A stretch of DNA of 64,000 nucleotides. Origin: Cryptomeria japonica. Taxonomy: Eukaryota; Streptophyta; Pinopsida; Cupressales; Cupressaceae. A program made the position numbers and the translations under genes. Of this stretch, positions 24,172-36,115 are shown in pieces (position 1 is the first letter of the stretch; each line of letters starts with the position of its first letter). Location of the stretch: NCBI RefSeq assembly GCF_030272615.1, contig NC_081408.1, positions 763,303,673 through 763,367,672 on the forward strand, read 5' to 3'. The notes under the pieces are model-generated. The model did no database searches. It was not told the DNA's origin and was given only the letters and a program-made list of their open reading frames with translations.

Positions 24172-25422
24172 TAGGTCTTTAATGGTGCCTTATTTTTTTA
24201 TCATGCATTTCATTTCAAACAATGATCATTAAACCTTAATGTTCAAGTTTGTTACGTGTATATTAAGGATGTGTTCAAAATGCAGGTCTATTGATGAATG
24301 TTTTTTTTTGGCAACACGGTTTTTGCATGCACATAGCGGGTACACTCGATATAATCGAAAGGGACGTATTTTGGCAACATGACTTATTATCATGCATTTG
24401 ATGAGCTTTACAATTTTTGTAATTAGAGAACACTATTTGACAATTTTTTATGATATAATTATCGCAAAAACTTTATGCTCATGCAAGTCTTTTTTGATGA
24501 TATACAACAGTATCACATTATGATTTTTGCATCAACATAGTGGGTTCTGTTGATATAATTCGAAGGGACGTATTTTTGTGGTATATAATCCCACCTTTTT
24601 ATTTATTATCATGCATTTCAGTTGAAGTGATTATCATAAAGCTTTTATGTTCATCCATGCATTTTATGTGTAGACTAACAATTCTTAAAAATACAGGTTC
24701 ATGCTAGATCATTCGTCGTTGATAAGACCCTCTCTTGGTGATGGTACATATTCCTTTGTGCATTAATGAGATAAAATTTTGTGCATAAACATTAAGTCAA
24801 GTGAATGTATTTCTATTTAGAAATGACCATATCTACCATCGTCTTCAACCATGCAGAGAAATGCAGTAAGAAGGGCTTTAATCAACATGTGTCTTTCTTC
24901 AAAGTTATGCTTGTATACTTTGTAGAGAAACTGGTAAGTTTCATAATTATATAATCTTGTACGTCTTAAAAATGTTTCAAATGATCTATTTATAATTTTC
25001 CAAACTAATTTATATTAAGTGTTATAATTTGTTTCTTGTAGCACATTCATTCCGCATAAAAAGGTTACTTATTTTGGTCTTCATTTATATGCAGGCATTG
25101 CTGTACGTAAGCTTTTCTCTTAAGACATGAGGATGTCTGATGCAGATGAAGTGGGATGTTATATTTGTATATGGATGTGAATTGATGTAACATTGTTATG
25201 ATGATATACAATGTCCATGAGCAAATTGGTTTAGTTATATTGATGATATACAATGTATCTGTACATGAGTACATTGGTGTAGTTGTATTGATAATGAAAA
25301 AAAATCATGTTTGCATATCCCATCATGGATGTCACATGCAAGTGTAATGGTAATTATGTGTATGCAATACATGGAAATATTGATGATCATTATGTGTCTA
25401 CAGTGTAATGCTTGTTTATCTA
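24172..25422 (+). other. Spacer after the transposase with a diverged direct repeat
   Basis: About 24323-24380 and 24526-24582 share GCAT...ACATAG(C/T)GGGT and GATATAAT(C/T)CGAA(A)GGGACGTATTTT. No supported reading frame. It may be 3' untranslated sequence of the transposase transcript. Confidence 0.5.
25418..25422. repeat. Target-site duplication ATCTA, left of the solo LTR
   Basis: ATCTA before the LTR start is repeated exactly at 26622-26626. Confidence 0.88.
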
Positions 25423-26621
25423 TGTAACATCCTAAAATTGCGACACTTGCAATTTCGACTGCATTTGGGTCCTCACGATGGCGATGCAACACTGAACCTG
25501 AATGGAGACCCCGAAACTTGTTCATGACATCAAAAACTACATTTTTCAGCACCATGGCCTGATCCTCCTTGCACCCTGCTATCCTTGGAGGTGGGACAAT
25601 GGCGCCCAGTGCCCTGGTCCCTGGCCCTATTTTGGGCCCGGTCTCTTATGGGGCTTCGGGTCTTTAAGTTTGCAAATTGGAAAATAAGGTTGCTATGTCG
25701 GCCCAAGGTCGAAAAAATCAGTCTTTCAACCCTAATTAGCAAGTATATAAACTATATTTCCTCTCCCATTTTGGGGAGGGAGGATATATGTGTACAAGAC
25801 GTGGAAACGGCATTCAAGCATTCAAGCATTCAAGCATTCCTTCAAGCAATTGATCATTATAAGTCTCCATTCAAGGCTAAGTGTTGCATTCAAGACAAGG
25901 ATTCAACCATTGAAGAGGAGATCACATACCATATACAACATACAACATACAACAACATTTACACCTTCGCATGTAAGAATACAAACATTCTTACAACAAG
26001 GTATTAGTACTTGTTTACATTACAATCATTTACATTTACAACATTCTCATTTCTTGGTTAATTCCAAAACCGGGGTTTGACCTAAGGGCAAACCCCTAAT
26101 CCCTAACCTCCCAATTGTCCTCTCTTTTCTGTGTGTAGGTTGTAGGTACGCGGCTGTAATTGAAGATCTGGAATCCTTGTGCAGAGATGAACAGATCCCC
26201 CTTCGTTTCGTGGATTTTTCGGAGGACCGTGTGCACGCCGGGCGCCATCGTCCCATCAACTTTCACTCAAATTTGCAGGACAACATCGTCTCGACATTTT
26301 ACTGCTAATTCCAGGTCTGCAGCTTCATCCTATATTCCTATCTCTGTTTATAAGTGAATCTTTCTCACTTTACATGCATTCCTAGCCCAATCCTTTTATC
26401 TACATTCTTTACAAAAGAGGGTAGCCTTGCTGTCATAACCCTTGAAACTCATTTAGAATCCAATCTTGCATTGTATGGGATTGGATCTTGTGGGTTTCAA
26501 CCCCTCTTTTGAATGTAAAGTCTCTCCTAAGTGAAAACTGTCAACCCTAGTGACCTCCTTTCTCTCTCCTTGGAGTGGTGGGGGAAACACTTAGGGTTCG
26601 ATCGCGATTTTCCGCTTTACA
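25423..26621 (+). mobile_element. Solo LTR of the same Gypsy family
   Basis: 1,199 bp from TGTAACATCC to CGCTTTACA, collinear with the LTRs of the nested Gypsy element, with no primer site or internal sequence after it and exact ATCTA target duplications. It therefore arose by recombination between the two LTRs of a complete insertion. It keeps the segment near its end that the 5' LTR at 5522-6704 lacks. Confidence 0.93.
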
Positions 26622-26626
26622 ATCTA
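26622..26626. repeat. Target-site duplication ATCTA, right of the solo LTR
   Basis: Exact copy of 25418-25422. Confidence 0.88.
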
Positions 26627-26628
26627 TA

Positions 26629-29072
26629 TTTTTAGCACTTAGGGCGCTCAAGGGATGACGTCAATAGGGTATGACCCCGAGCGTTCGACCGAGTGGGGGG
26701 GAAAAATTGGAGAATGCATAGGGTAATAATGCCTAACTGGACATGTCAGAGTTGACAGTTCGTCATCGCGACGAGCAGAATGATAAAATGACCACGAGAC
26801 AACATTCGAATGAATGAGACTGACAATTTTTTCGCCCATCAAAAAATTGCTTCCCTTATAAAACCATAGGGAAACTTGGAAAACCAAGATAGGCTTTTGT
26901 AGGGACCCCTCTTGTGGCCCCATAGGTTCAAACGGATCATTCACAGGTGCCACGGATTCTGAGTTAGGGCCTGTCAACGTTTGACAATTTTTAGCACTTA
27001 GGGTGCTCAAGGGATGACGTCGGTAGGGTATGACCCCAAGCGTTCAACCGAGTGGGGGGAAAAAATAGGAGAATTAATATGGTAATAATGCCTAACTGGA
27101 TATGTTAGAGTTGACAGTTCGTCATCGCGATGAGCAGAACGAGAAAATGGCCACGAGACAACATTCGAATGATTGAGACTGACGATTTTTTCGCCCACCA
27201 AAAAATTGCTGCCCTTATAAAACCGTAGGGAAAATTGAAAAACTGAGATAGGATTTTGTAGGGACCCCTCTCATGGTCCCGTAGGTTCAAACAAATCATT
27301 TGCAGGTGCCACGGATTCCGAGTTAGGGCCCGTCAAAGTTTGACAATTTTTCGCACTTAGGATGCTCAAGGGACGACGTCAGTAGGGTATGACCCCGAGC
27401 GTTCAACTGAGTGGGGGGGAAAAATAGGAGTATGAATAGGGTAATAATGCCTAACTGGACATGTCGAAGCTGACGGTTTGTCATCACGACAAGCTGAATG
27501 AGAAATTGGGCACGCGACAACATTCGATTGAGTGAGACTGACGATTTTTTTGCCAACCGAAAAATTCTTGCCCTAATAAAACTGTAGGGAAAATTGAAAA
27601 ACCGAGATAGGCTTTTGTAGGGGCCCCTCTTGTGACCTCATAGGTTCAAATGGATTGTTTGCAAGTACCATGGGTTCTGAGTTAGGGCCCGTCAAAGTTT
27701 GACAATTTTTTGCACTTAGGGTGCTCAAGGGACGACGTCGGTAGGGTATGACCCCGAGCATTCGACCGAGTGGGGGGGTAAAATAGGAGCATGCATAGGG
27801 TAATAATGCCTAACTGGACATGTCAGAGCTGACGGTTCATCATTGCGATGAGCTGAACGAGAAATTGGCCACACGACAACATTCGATTAAGTGAGACTGA
27901 TGATTTTTTTGCCAACCGAAAAATTGCTGCCCTAATAAAACCATAGGGCAAATTGAAAAACCAAAATAGGCTTTTGTAGGGACCCCTCTCATGGCCTCAT
28001 AGGTTCAAATGGATTGTTCACAGATGCCACGGATTCCGTGTTAGGGCCCGTCAAAGTTTGGCAATTTTTAGCACTTAGGGCGCTTAAGGGATGACACCGG
28101 TAGGGTATGACCCTGAGCGTTCGATCGAGTGGGGGGGAAAAATAGGAGCATGCATAGTGTAATAATTCCTAACTGGACATGTCAGAGCTGACGGTTCATC
28201 ATCGCGACGAGCTAAACGAGAAATTGGCCACGTGACAACATTCGATTAAGTGAGAATGACGATTTTTGTGCCAACCAAAAAATTGTTGTCTTAATAAAAC
28301 CGTAGGGCAAATTGAAAAACCGAGATAGGCTTTTGTAGGGACCCCTCTCATGGCCTCATAGGTTCAAACGGATCATTCACAGGTGCCACGGATTCCGTGT
28401 TAGGGCTCGTCAAAGTTTGACAATTTTAGCACTTAGGCGCTCAAGGGACGATGTCGGTAGGGTATGACCTCGAGCATTCGATTGAGTGGGGGGAAAAAAT
28501 AGGAGCATGCATAGGGTAATAATGCCTAACTGGACATGTCAGAGCTGATGATTCATCATCGCAATGAGCAGAATGAGAAATTGGCCATGCGACAACATTC
28601 GATTGAGTGAGACTGATGATTTTTTTGCCCACTGAAAAATTCCTGTCATAATAAAACCGTAGGGAAAATTGAAAAACCGAGATAGGCTTTTGTAGGGACC
28701 CCTCTCTAGCCTCGTGGGTTTAAACGGATCATTCGTAGGTGCCACAGATTCTGAGTTAGGGCCCGTCAAAGTTTGACAATTTTTAGCACTTAGGACGCTC
28801 AAGGGACAACGCCAATAGGGTATGACCCCAAGCATTCGATCGAGTGGGGGGGGGGGGGAAATAGGAGCATGCATAGGGTAATAATGCCTAACTGGACATG
28901 TCGAAGCTGATGGTTCATCATCACGATGAGTTGAACGAGAAATTGGCCACGCGACAACATTTGATTGAGTGAGACTGACGATTTTTTCGCCAACCGAAAA
29001 ATTGCTGCCCTAATAAAACCTCGAGCGTTCGACCGAGGTGGGGGGAAAAATGGGACCATGCATAGGGTAATA
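26629..29072. repeat. Tandem array of about seven 358-bp units
   Basis: Each unit starts near TTTTTAGCACTTAGGG (about 26629, 26989, 27346, 27706, 28066, 28424, 28786) and contains GGGTATGACC, a G-run after GAGTGG, AATAATGCCTAACTGGACATG and GGGACCCCTCT. The last unit breaks off near 29022 with a rearranged start motif. Similar minus-strand frames recur in every unit and are repeat artefacts. Confidence 0.92.
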
Positions 29073-29078
29073 ATGAAT

Positions 29079-29165
29079 TGTATCAAGTATTTTTCATTAA
29101 ATGAATTGTATTGTATTGTTCATTAAATGAATTGTATTGTATTGTTCATTATACAAACAACACTT
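29079..29165. repeat. Short tandem repeat of ATTGTATTG units
   Basis: ATGAATTGTATTGTATTGTTC is present about two and a half times directly after the 358-bp array. Confidence 0.7.
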
Positions 29166-29469
29166 ACGATGAAATGAAATGAATTGTATTGTTCATTAAA
29201 TAACCATTATTAACCATTGTTAATTATTGGAATGAAGATTAAAGATTTCCATGATAATACCACGCATAGATGAGCAACAATTTATATGATCGAATATCAA
29301 CTTCTGTATATATAAAAATGCCAAATGATTACACATGTATGTCCATACACAAATATGGCATAAACGCCAACTGAAATAAAATGTATGTCTAAATACGTGA
29401 ATGTATGTCCATATACAAAATATACATGCCAACTAGACATGTAAGCATCGCAAAACTATCTATAACATC

Positions 29470-31393
29470 CTAAGTTGCTGATGGATCATCAAAATCAATC
29501 CTCTTCGCCACACTACTCGGCTTTGAAGGATCCCGCACAAGAAAAACAAACCACAATTAATATTAGTTATATTATATAATTCACATTCAAAAAGTTAACA
29601 TAAAAATGAACTATAATTGAACTATTCATGTTTACCTCATCTCCACATTTTCTCTTCGGCTTTGCAGGACTCTTGATGTATGTCTTCGGTAGAGGAGGTA
29701 TGTTTTGAATATTTTCATACACAACCTACATATGTTTAGAAACATGACATTGATACAAGTTAGCATATAATTGTCATTGATAATAACAAATTATATCTAC
29801 TAATCACAATATAAAATAAACACACATCTACTCGAGGCATTTCTTCTTCTTCTTCAGGTATACTGGGTGTAGTCATCAAGGATGTGAAGCCAAGAATTCT
29901 CTGTATATATACACAAGAAGTATATGAAACTATCAATCTATGTAGATAGATGTGTATAATCACTATAAGTTATTTAAGCTATTCATTCAATCATATTTGC
30001 ATTCAATTACCTTTCCCTTTTCTCCAACTGCACTACCAGATCCTAAATCACACTGCACCGCACTCGTGTTGCTTGTGCCCTACAAGAGTAAAATAAGATA
30101 TACATGCAAGTCACTACATAATCTAATTAATACCAATATAAATGATGAGCATGTATGTACAATAAAATACAAATGAATAGGTGCAATAATATATGTACCG
30201 TCAAGCTATCAAGGCCAAATGAAATGGCCGACAAGGTGCCCTCCCGAATCTGTCTCAACTCCTCCTTGGTCATCAACTATTAAATAGACCATGTAAATAC
30301 AAATTAGTACTTCATATTATCTAGATTATAAATATTCATTTAAAATATAACATGAACTGTGAAAATACAAATCTTACCACTACATCATCAATGTATGATG
30401 ATGGTGCCTCCTTGCCTCTAACATGTGAGGACTCCCCAAGGTATCCTCCAGTTTGTGTAATAATATCCGGTGCATCATGCATCTCATGCACCTCATAATA
30501 TCCACTGTCCGCAGGAGGATCAATGGGCTGTCCAACTGGACCCGAGCATACATGCCCACACATGACACAACTATGGGGCATGCATATGTGTGGAGCCAAG
30601 GATGACGTGTCAGCGCCACTAGATGCACCGCTACCATCAAGAGTAGGCTGAGCTACCGACTCAGCCCGAGAAACCAAAAGGCTACTCAAAGAGTGAATAG
30701 CTGATATGGTCTGTGAAGCTGCCTCACAAATGATATCAAGATGCTGCAATGTAGGTGGGGGATCAACATGAGGAGGGGGGACATATGGGCCTTGAACGAC
30801 TCTGACTGCCCTAGGTCTATTTTGGGGCATACCTAAACCTACACCCTGGAAAGGTTGGATGTCAAAGTAGTTAACATGTTTGCGTAAAACAAACTCAGCA
30901 TACAATTTTTTTATGAAATAGAAGGGGACATCAAGATTGTTGTTGGGTTGTTTGTCAAAAACCATCCACCAATGATCCCATAAGTTTTTCACAATACCAT
31001 CATTTGTGCACCATTTAATAGAAAGTTTTTTTTTTGGGGATCTATGGGTTGACCAGTGCGAGGATTGACAAACAATGAGTCGATAGCGGCTTTGGATATC
31101 TCAAAATCCTTGATATCCTTATACGACAAGCCATCTGCATATTTTTCCCTCATAGAATCTCACCACAAAAGGGTGGCATTGTGCTCCTCATTCATGGTTT
31201 CCATACTCTTTATGATCGACGTCAGAGGATCAAACATTGGGTTTAGATGAGGGATCCTATGATATACTTTTGCAGTCCCCCTCAATTCATTCAAATTTTG
31301 TGCAATCAAATCCTAAATTGAGGGGGGGTTTGGCAAAGGAGGGTTTGGTTGTTGCAATTGTGGTTGATCAATGTTTTCATTGTTATCCCCCAT
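29470..31393 (-). pseudogene. Second gene of the candidate transposon, at least six exons
   Basis: ATG 31393 (MGDNNENIDQP) opens a first exon now broken by stops near 31310 and 31165 and a frame change near 31000. Its main part runs to a GT donor at 30378. Internal exons 30199-30276, 30011-30079, 29832-29900 and 29636-29725 each have AG and GT borders and lengths of 78, 69, 69 and 90, all multiples of three. A last exon ends at TAG 29470-29472; its acceptor is unclear. The protein is Pro-rich at the start, has an aromatic WDHWWMVFDKQ segment and an acidic EEEEE tail. I do not recognise the family. Placement opposite the transposase suggests an accessory transposon protein. Confidence 0.55.
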
Positions 31394-31608
31394 TTTTAAC
31401 CTAATTGAATGTAAACAATTAAATTTAGTTAACAAATTTAAACAATTAGGTATTTGATTTAAAAAAACTAGTTTTCATGAAAAAAACCATATTTTCAATG
31501 AAAAATCAAATAAACATTAACAAAAAATACAAAAAATGAATGAAAATGATTGAAAACAATAAAATTCTTACCTTTCAATCTATGTTTTTAGTGATTTTTG
31601 GCCAAAAC

Positions 31609-31714
31609 ATCAGATATCAGATTTTTTTTAAATAGCACAGCCTGTGAGTTAAAAATGACTCACGAGTTGTTACTGTCGAAATATATTTGTCTCAGAAAAT
31701 TGGATATCCGATTT
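31609..31714. repeat. Terminal palindrome copies 5 and 6
   Basis: ATCAGATATCAGAT (31609-31622) is degenerate. AAATTGGATATCCGATTT (31697-31714) has one mismatch. They lie upstream of the minus-strand gene, mirroring copies 2-4 upstream of the transposase. Confidence 0.6.
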
Positions 31715-31738
31715 TTTTACTTAAATTATTTTAAAATA

Positions 31739-31836
31739 ACATATATAATATATAATATAATATATTATTATATTATATAGTTATATAATATATAATATAA
31801 TATATTATTATATTATATAGTTATATAATATATTTT
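31739..31836. repeat. AT-only tandem repeat
   Basis: A 54-bp AT-only unit with ATATATTATTATATTATATAG is present nearly twice and is itself rich in palindromes. Confidence 0.75.
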
Positions 31837-31856
31837 TAATTTAAAATTACAAATAA

Positions 31857-31874
31857 AAATCGGATATCCGATTT
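31857..31874. repeat. Terminal palindrome copy 7, perfect
   Basis: AAATCGGATATCCGATTT is a perfect 18-bp palindrome near the right limit of the candidate transposon. Confidence 0.65.
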
Positions 31875-32040
31875 GCATAGGTAATTACCATGCCAAGGTG
31901 TACTGACACCCAGGCCAAGCAAAAAGTCAACACGGATTTTCGCATTTTTAGGCGAGTGAAGAAGGCTATTTTTTTCACATCGCCACTTTTTGGCCCCCAT
32001 GATCCTACACTAACCTGAATGAACAACAAAATTTGAGCTT

Positions 32041-32718
32041 TATTTAAATTGGAATTGAAGAGTTTTTAAATTTCAAGAATATTTATTCAGATAATTTAAC
32101 GCTTTCCTGAGTGTCAATATTATTTCTTTCCTTTGACAAGGTTTCTTTATCATTTTGATTATTAATTCACAAGAAAAAAATTCTTGACAATCTTTACTTC
32201 AATTTAAGTTTTGAAGTGGAAAGTTGTAGATTATAATTTTAATTGTAAAGCACGAAGCTCAAGTATAGTTCTAAAAATGGCAACAGTAGCATTTTTATAG
32301 TTAATTAACTCTTGATAGATTTTAATAATGAATTTAGTGATTTATTTATATTTATGAATGTTAAATATTTTTAAAATTAATATCTCTCAGTGTAGATTAC
32401 ATAAATTTTGAAAAATATAGATATGCTAGCTTCAATAATATATTTTCAATACTATTTGAATATATTTCATTAAATTTTAAAAATATTTTTATTATTTAAA
32501 ATATTTTGATTTCTTTTTTACAATTAAAATGATGTAAGAGTTGTAAAGTTTTGAATATTACAAGTCTAAGAAATCATAAATATATTAGAAAGCATGATCT
32601 ATATATCAAGATGGGTATTATTTTTATTTTTTATTTTACTTACTAAATTTGATTCTTTTTAAATTGAATAATAAAGTAAATATTTTCATATTGTTTTAAG
32701 TTCGATAAAAATAAGTAA
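32041..32718. other. AT-rich spacer
   Basis: No protein-like frame and no repeat that I recognise. Confidence 0.5.
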
Positions 32719-33020
32719 TTTTTTTTTTTTTTGTATTATCATATAATATCAGTACAAAATTCAGAAGTCTTGGCTGGAGAACACACAACGAGCTAACAAT
32801 TTAAAACACACAATGCAGATAAAACCATGTCAGGAAGGATCGCGAGCCATATTATGAGGCCATATACATAGGATGCAGCTGAGTTACAAAATTACAGAGA
32901 TGAGTCCCATAACCAAATATAACATAGAGGATTGACAACTAGCTGAATAGGAAGGAAGAGTCAAGATCATCATTGTCACCCATAGAGGGGAGCCACGCAG
33001 TCCATCCTAGCTCACCCTCA
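32719..33020 (-). mobile_element. 5'-truncated LINE tail
   Basis: A poly-T run at 32719-32732 is the A-tail of a minus-strand insert. The following 290 bp are of more even base composition and read like a LINE 3' untranslated region. No target duplication is clear. Confidence 0.45.
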
Positions 33021-33284
33021 CATGTAAAATTATATTTATATATAGGTATATATATATTTGTTAGATTTATAATTTATGTTAAATAATGTTTTACACACAT
33101 TCACAAAAAGGATGAAGATTATAATAAAATAAATAAATAAAGAATTAAAAAAAAATAGTATCATCCTACTTCTAATCTTTTCGATAATGTATTTTATATT
33201 TGTTTAAATCATAACAATAGCTATATAATGATATCAAGTTTCCACAATCCATAATAATTGTTAATATTTCTAGTTTCTCGATAT

Positions 33285-33351
33285 CGATTGTGTAGAATAT
33301 TTTTTTGTCATCAACGTTTCGGATCACACTTTGTGATCCATTAGTATGAAG
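33285..33351. repeat. Fragment related to the foldback insert at 60712-60832
   Basis: CGATTGTGTAGAATATTTTTTT, then CATCAACGTTTCGGATCACA and TGTGATCC, matches the arm and loop order of the hairpin near 60.7 kb. Confidence 0.5.
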
Positions 33352-33649
33352 AGAGAGTGCTTGAGGAGAAGAAATGAATAAGTTGTAGACAAATAATAAA
33401 AATAAGAGAGTAGCAAGTAAGGGAGTGATGGTGACACAAGGATCGAGGAGAAAAGTTAAAAAATAAAATATTAAAAAAGGAAGCCTGAGCTACAAATATA
33501 AGAAATGAAATAAAACAAAGCAAATCAAATAAGATAAATAGTAAGATAAAAGAAGGAAGAAAGATATCTCATTTAATGGTTAGAGTTCTCATTTGTTTTG
33601 AGTTGGCCTAGTTGATTGTGCTGACACTCACTTCATAAATTGTGTGAAA

Positions 33650-34365
33650 CTTATGGAAGGTTGGATGTATTCTTGGAGAAATTTGAATATGAATAAATTT
33701 AAGTCGTATTTAATAGTTGAGTATTCTAATTTTGTAGGTTTCAAAAATTTATATGGTAATTTTAAATCACTTTCAATCTTTTATAGCAACTTATTTGGCA
33801 ATTTCAAATAACTAAGATTTGAGGGTCACATCATCAAATATGATGTCACATTAGTATATATTTTTGTTGAGGTATCTAGAATGTCTGAAAGAAAAGTTAA
33901 AGAGAGGTAGTTGTGCATTACTCATGTTTTACTGGTGTGCTGATGTGGCATCACATGATTTGATGCTCTTTAGATCTAAGGAAATTTTGAGAAACCTATG
34001 GAAGGTTGGGTGTATTCTTGGAGAGGCTTGAATATGAAGAAACAAAATCTAGTTTGTAAGTCTATTGGAGAGATTCACAACTTTCATTTTAGGGGAGAGG
34101 ATTTAGTAGTTGAGTATTTTAATTTTGCTTCTTTCAAAAATTTTATATGACAATTTTAAATCAATTACAATATTTTATAGGAGCTTATTTGGCAATTTCA
34201 AACAACTAGGATTTGAGGGCCACATCTTTAAATATGATGTCACATCAATAATGTTTTTTTGTTGGGGTATCTAAAATGTCTTAAAGAGAGGTAGTCACAT
34301 GCATTACTCGTGTTCTATTGGTGTGCTAATGTGGCATCACATGATTTTCTTCTTATTAGATATAA
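33650..34365. repeat. Diverged tandem duplication of about 340 bp
   Basis: 33650-33982 and 33996-34365 share TATGGAAGGTTGG(A/G)TGTATTC, TTATTTGGCAATTTCAAA, GATTTGAGGG and GTGGCATCACATGATTT in order. The second copy has about 55 extra bases near 34050-34105. No coding content. Confidence 0.8.
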
Positions 34366-34432
34366 GGAATGAACTTCATTCAATTATGAGTACTCATATC
34401 AATACAAACAACTTTAAACTTACAACTATTAG

Positions 34433-35587
34433 TGTAGACACCTAAAATTAATTAAATTAATACTTAATTAATTTAACCCTATCAACATAATTAACCAATT
34501 TAATTGTCTTAATTCCCTTTGTCTCGAGGTTAATTAAATCAAATTTAATCAATCTTATCTCTATAGTCCCATAATTAATTTATCAAAATTAATTATTCCC
34601 CATTCTTCTAAAGTCATCTCAATCATAATTCTTCTAAATCCCTCTTAGTTAATTAATTCTAATTAATTAACTTAAGTCATGTGATTCCTACAAATCTCTT
34701 AATCCTCACTTAGCCTAATTTATTCTTCTAGAAACCTGATTATCATTATTCCTTAATTTTATATTCCTCCACTCATTCTCTCTCCTCAAGTCACATCTTC
34801 CTAACTTTCCCACTTGCACTTCTAATCTCCCATTAAGCCACCTAGAATAAATCCCCTTAATAATTTGCACATCCCTAATCACCTTTGATCCTTTCAGGGA
34901 AATTCAAATTCTTTGAATCTCCCTATGCATCCTCTTCCCAAGTAATATTTAATTCCTTTTCTCATTTAGTCTTCCCACACACCTCTTATTTTGGAATTAT
35001 TAATTCCTCCTCCCTTCCTCCAAGCAATTTTATATTCCTTTTCTCTTCCCAATGTACTTGGGAGCTCTTCCCCATGTACCTTGAGAGGTATGGAGATAAG
35101 AAATGCCTTTATGACATATCTCTTGAATCCCACACATTGTCCTCTCAATCCTCTCCTCCATTTCAAATCAATCTCAACCCTTCATTTTGAAATCAATCTT
35201 GCCCTTCATTGTGGCCTCCTCCAATCTATAAATTGGTGTCTCCTCTCCTCATTTCCATATCCACTTTTCATCTAATCTTATGTTGTCCATTTGAGATCCA
35301 AAATCATCTATCATGCTATCATGCTATCATAATGCTAAAATATTTCCTCATCTAAGCCAAATATTTCTCATCCATCATCATCATTCAAGTCCAATCTAAA
35401 TCCAATCTTGTTGTGTAGTGGAGAGCAATCCACAATCCTCATCCAAGGAGCAAATCAAGTAGAACAACAAGGGCGCCTCTACTTCATCAAGCTCAATTGG
35501 AGGAAGAAGTGAAGAAATAAGGTATACTGGCTTATTTGTGTATTTGAATGCATTATTTTGTGTTTTATTGTGTTTATACACTAACCA
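34433..35587 (+). mobile_element. Probable solo LTR of a conifer-type Gypsy element
   Basis: Starts TGTAGACACCTAAAATT and ends at CA 35587, with TTAG immediately on both sides (34429-34432 and 35588-35591). It has the AATTAATTAA-rich first half and C/T-rich second half common in conifer LTRs. No primer site follows and no partner is present. The right limit is tentative because the flanking repeat is only four bases. Confidence 0.55.
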
Positions 35588-35914
35588 TTAGGCTTTAGAT
35601 TTTCACCGTCTTCAATTAGTGCTATATTATTAAAAATATTGGACATTAAATCAACAAACCCTATCTTAACTTTTAGAACATGCTCAACTATTGTAACCTT
35701 TACCCTATTAGATATTGCTTCAAAACTAGTTGGAGAAGCTCAAATCTTATAAGTTGAATCACGATTGTCAAATTTCATAATTGTTTCTTTTGATAATAAA
35801 TGACAATTTCATAATAGGAAAAATAGTCTTTCAATCTAATTTGACAACCATTTCTTTTTCATTTAGAAAGATTTTAAATAATGTAGATTTAAAAAAAATA
35901 AAATTATTTTTTGT

Positions 35915-35916
<2 letters not shown>

Positions 35917-35992
<76 letters not shown>
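35917..35992. repeat. (TA)n(CA)n microsatellite
   Basis: About 32 TA units followed by about 6 CA units. Confidence 0.95.
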
Positions 35993-35994
<2 letters not shown>

Positions 35995-36097
35995 CAATTA
36001 TTGTTTTAAATGTTTGGAGTTAGATATAACATGTGATATGTTAATGATTGATTTTATATTTGATAAAAAAATTTTTTTTTTGGCAAGGTGGCAATGC

Positions 36098-36115
36098 CAC
36101 TTGATATATTTTATT
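36098..36115. repeat. LINE target-site duplication, left copy
   Basis: CACTTGATATATTTTATT is repeated exactly at 42199-42216 and brackets the LINE. Confidence 0.88.

Larger units (their letters stand above)
16890..32020. mobile_element. Candidate large DNA transposon with two convergent genes
   Basis: The limits are approximate. Inside are a plus-strand DDE-like transposase pseudogene and a minus-strand multi-exon gene that face each other, as mudrA and mudrB do in MuDR. Near both ends, and not seen elsewhere in the window, are copies of the palindrome AAATCNGATATCNGATTT. Two satellite arrays and a solo Gypsy LTR enlarge the region. I could not prove terminal inverted repeats or a target duplication, so the boundaries and the single-element reading are inference. 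A rival reading is several unrelated insertions sharing one neighbourhood. Confidence 0.45.

Noticed and set aside
16890-32020. CACTA transposon on the basis of CACTA/TAGTG words near 21132 and 32008
   Set aside because: The words are in the wrong orientation for element ends, no matching inverted repeats extend from them, and the transposase is not of the CACTA type.
36067-36081. Poly-T run as the A-tail of the LINE
   Set aside because: It lies outside the exact 18-bp target duplication, so it belongs to older flanking sequence.
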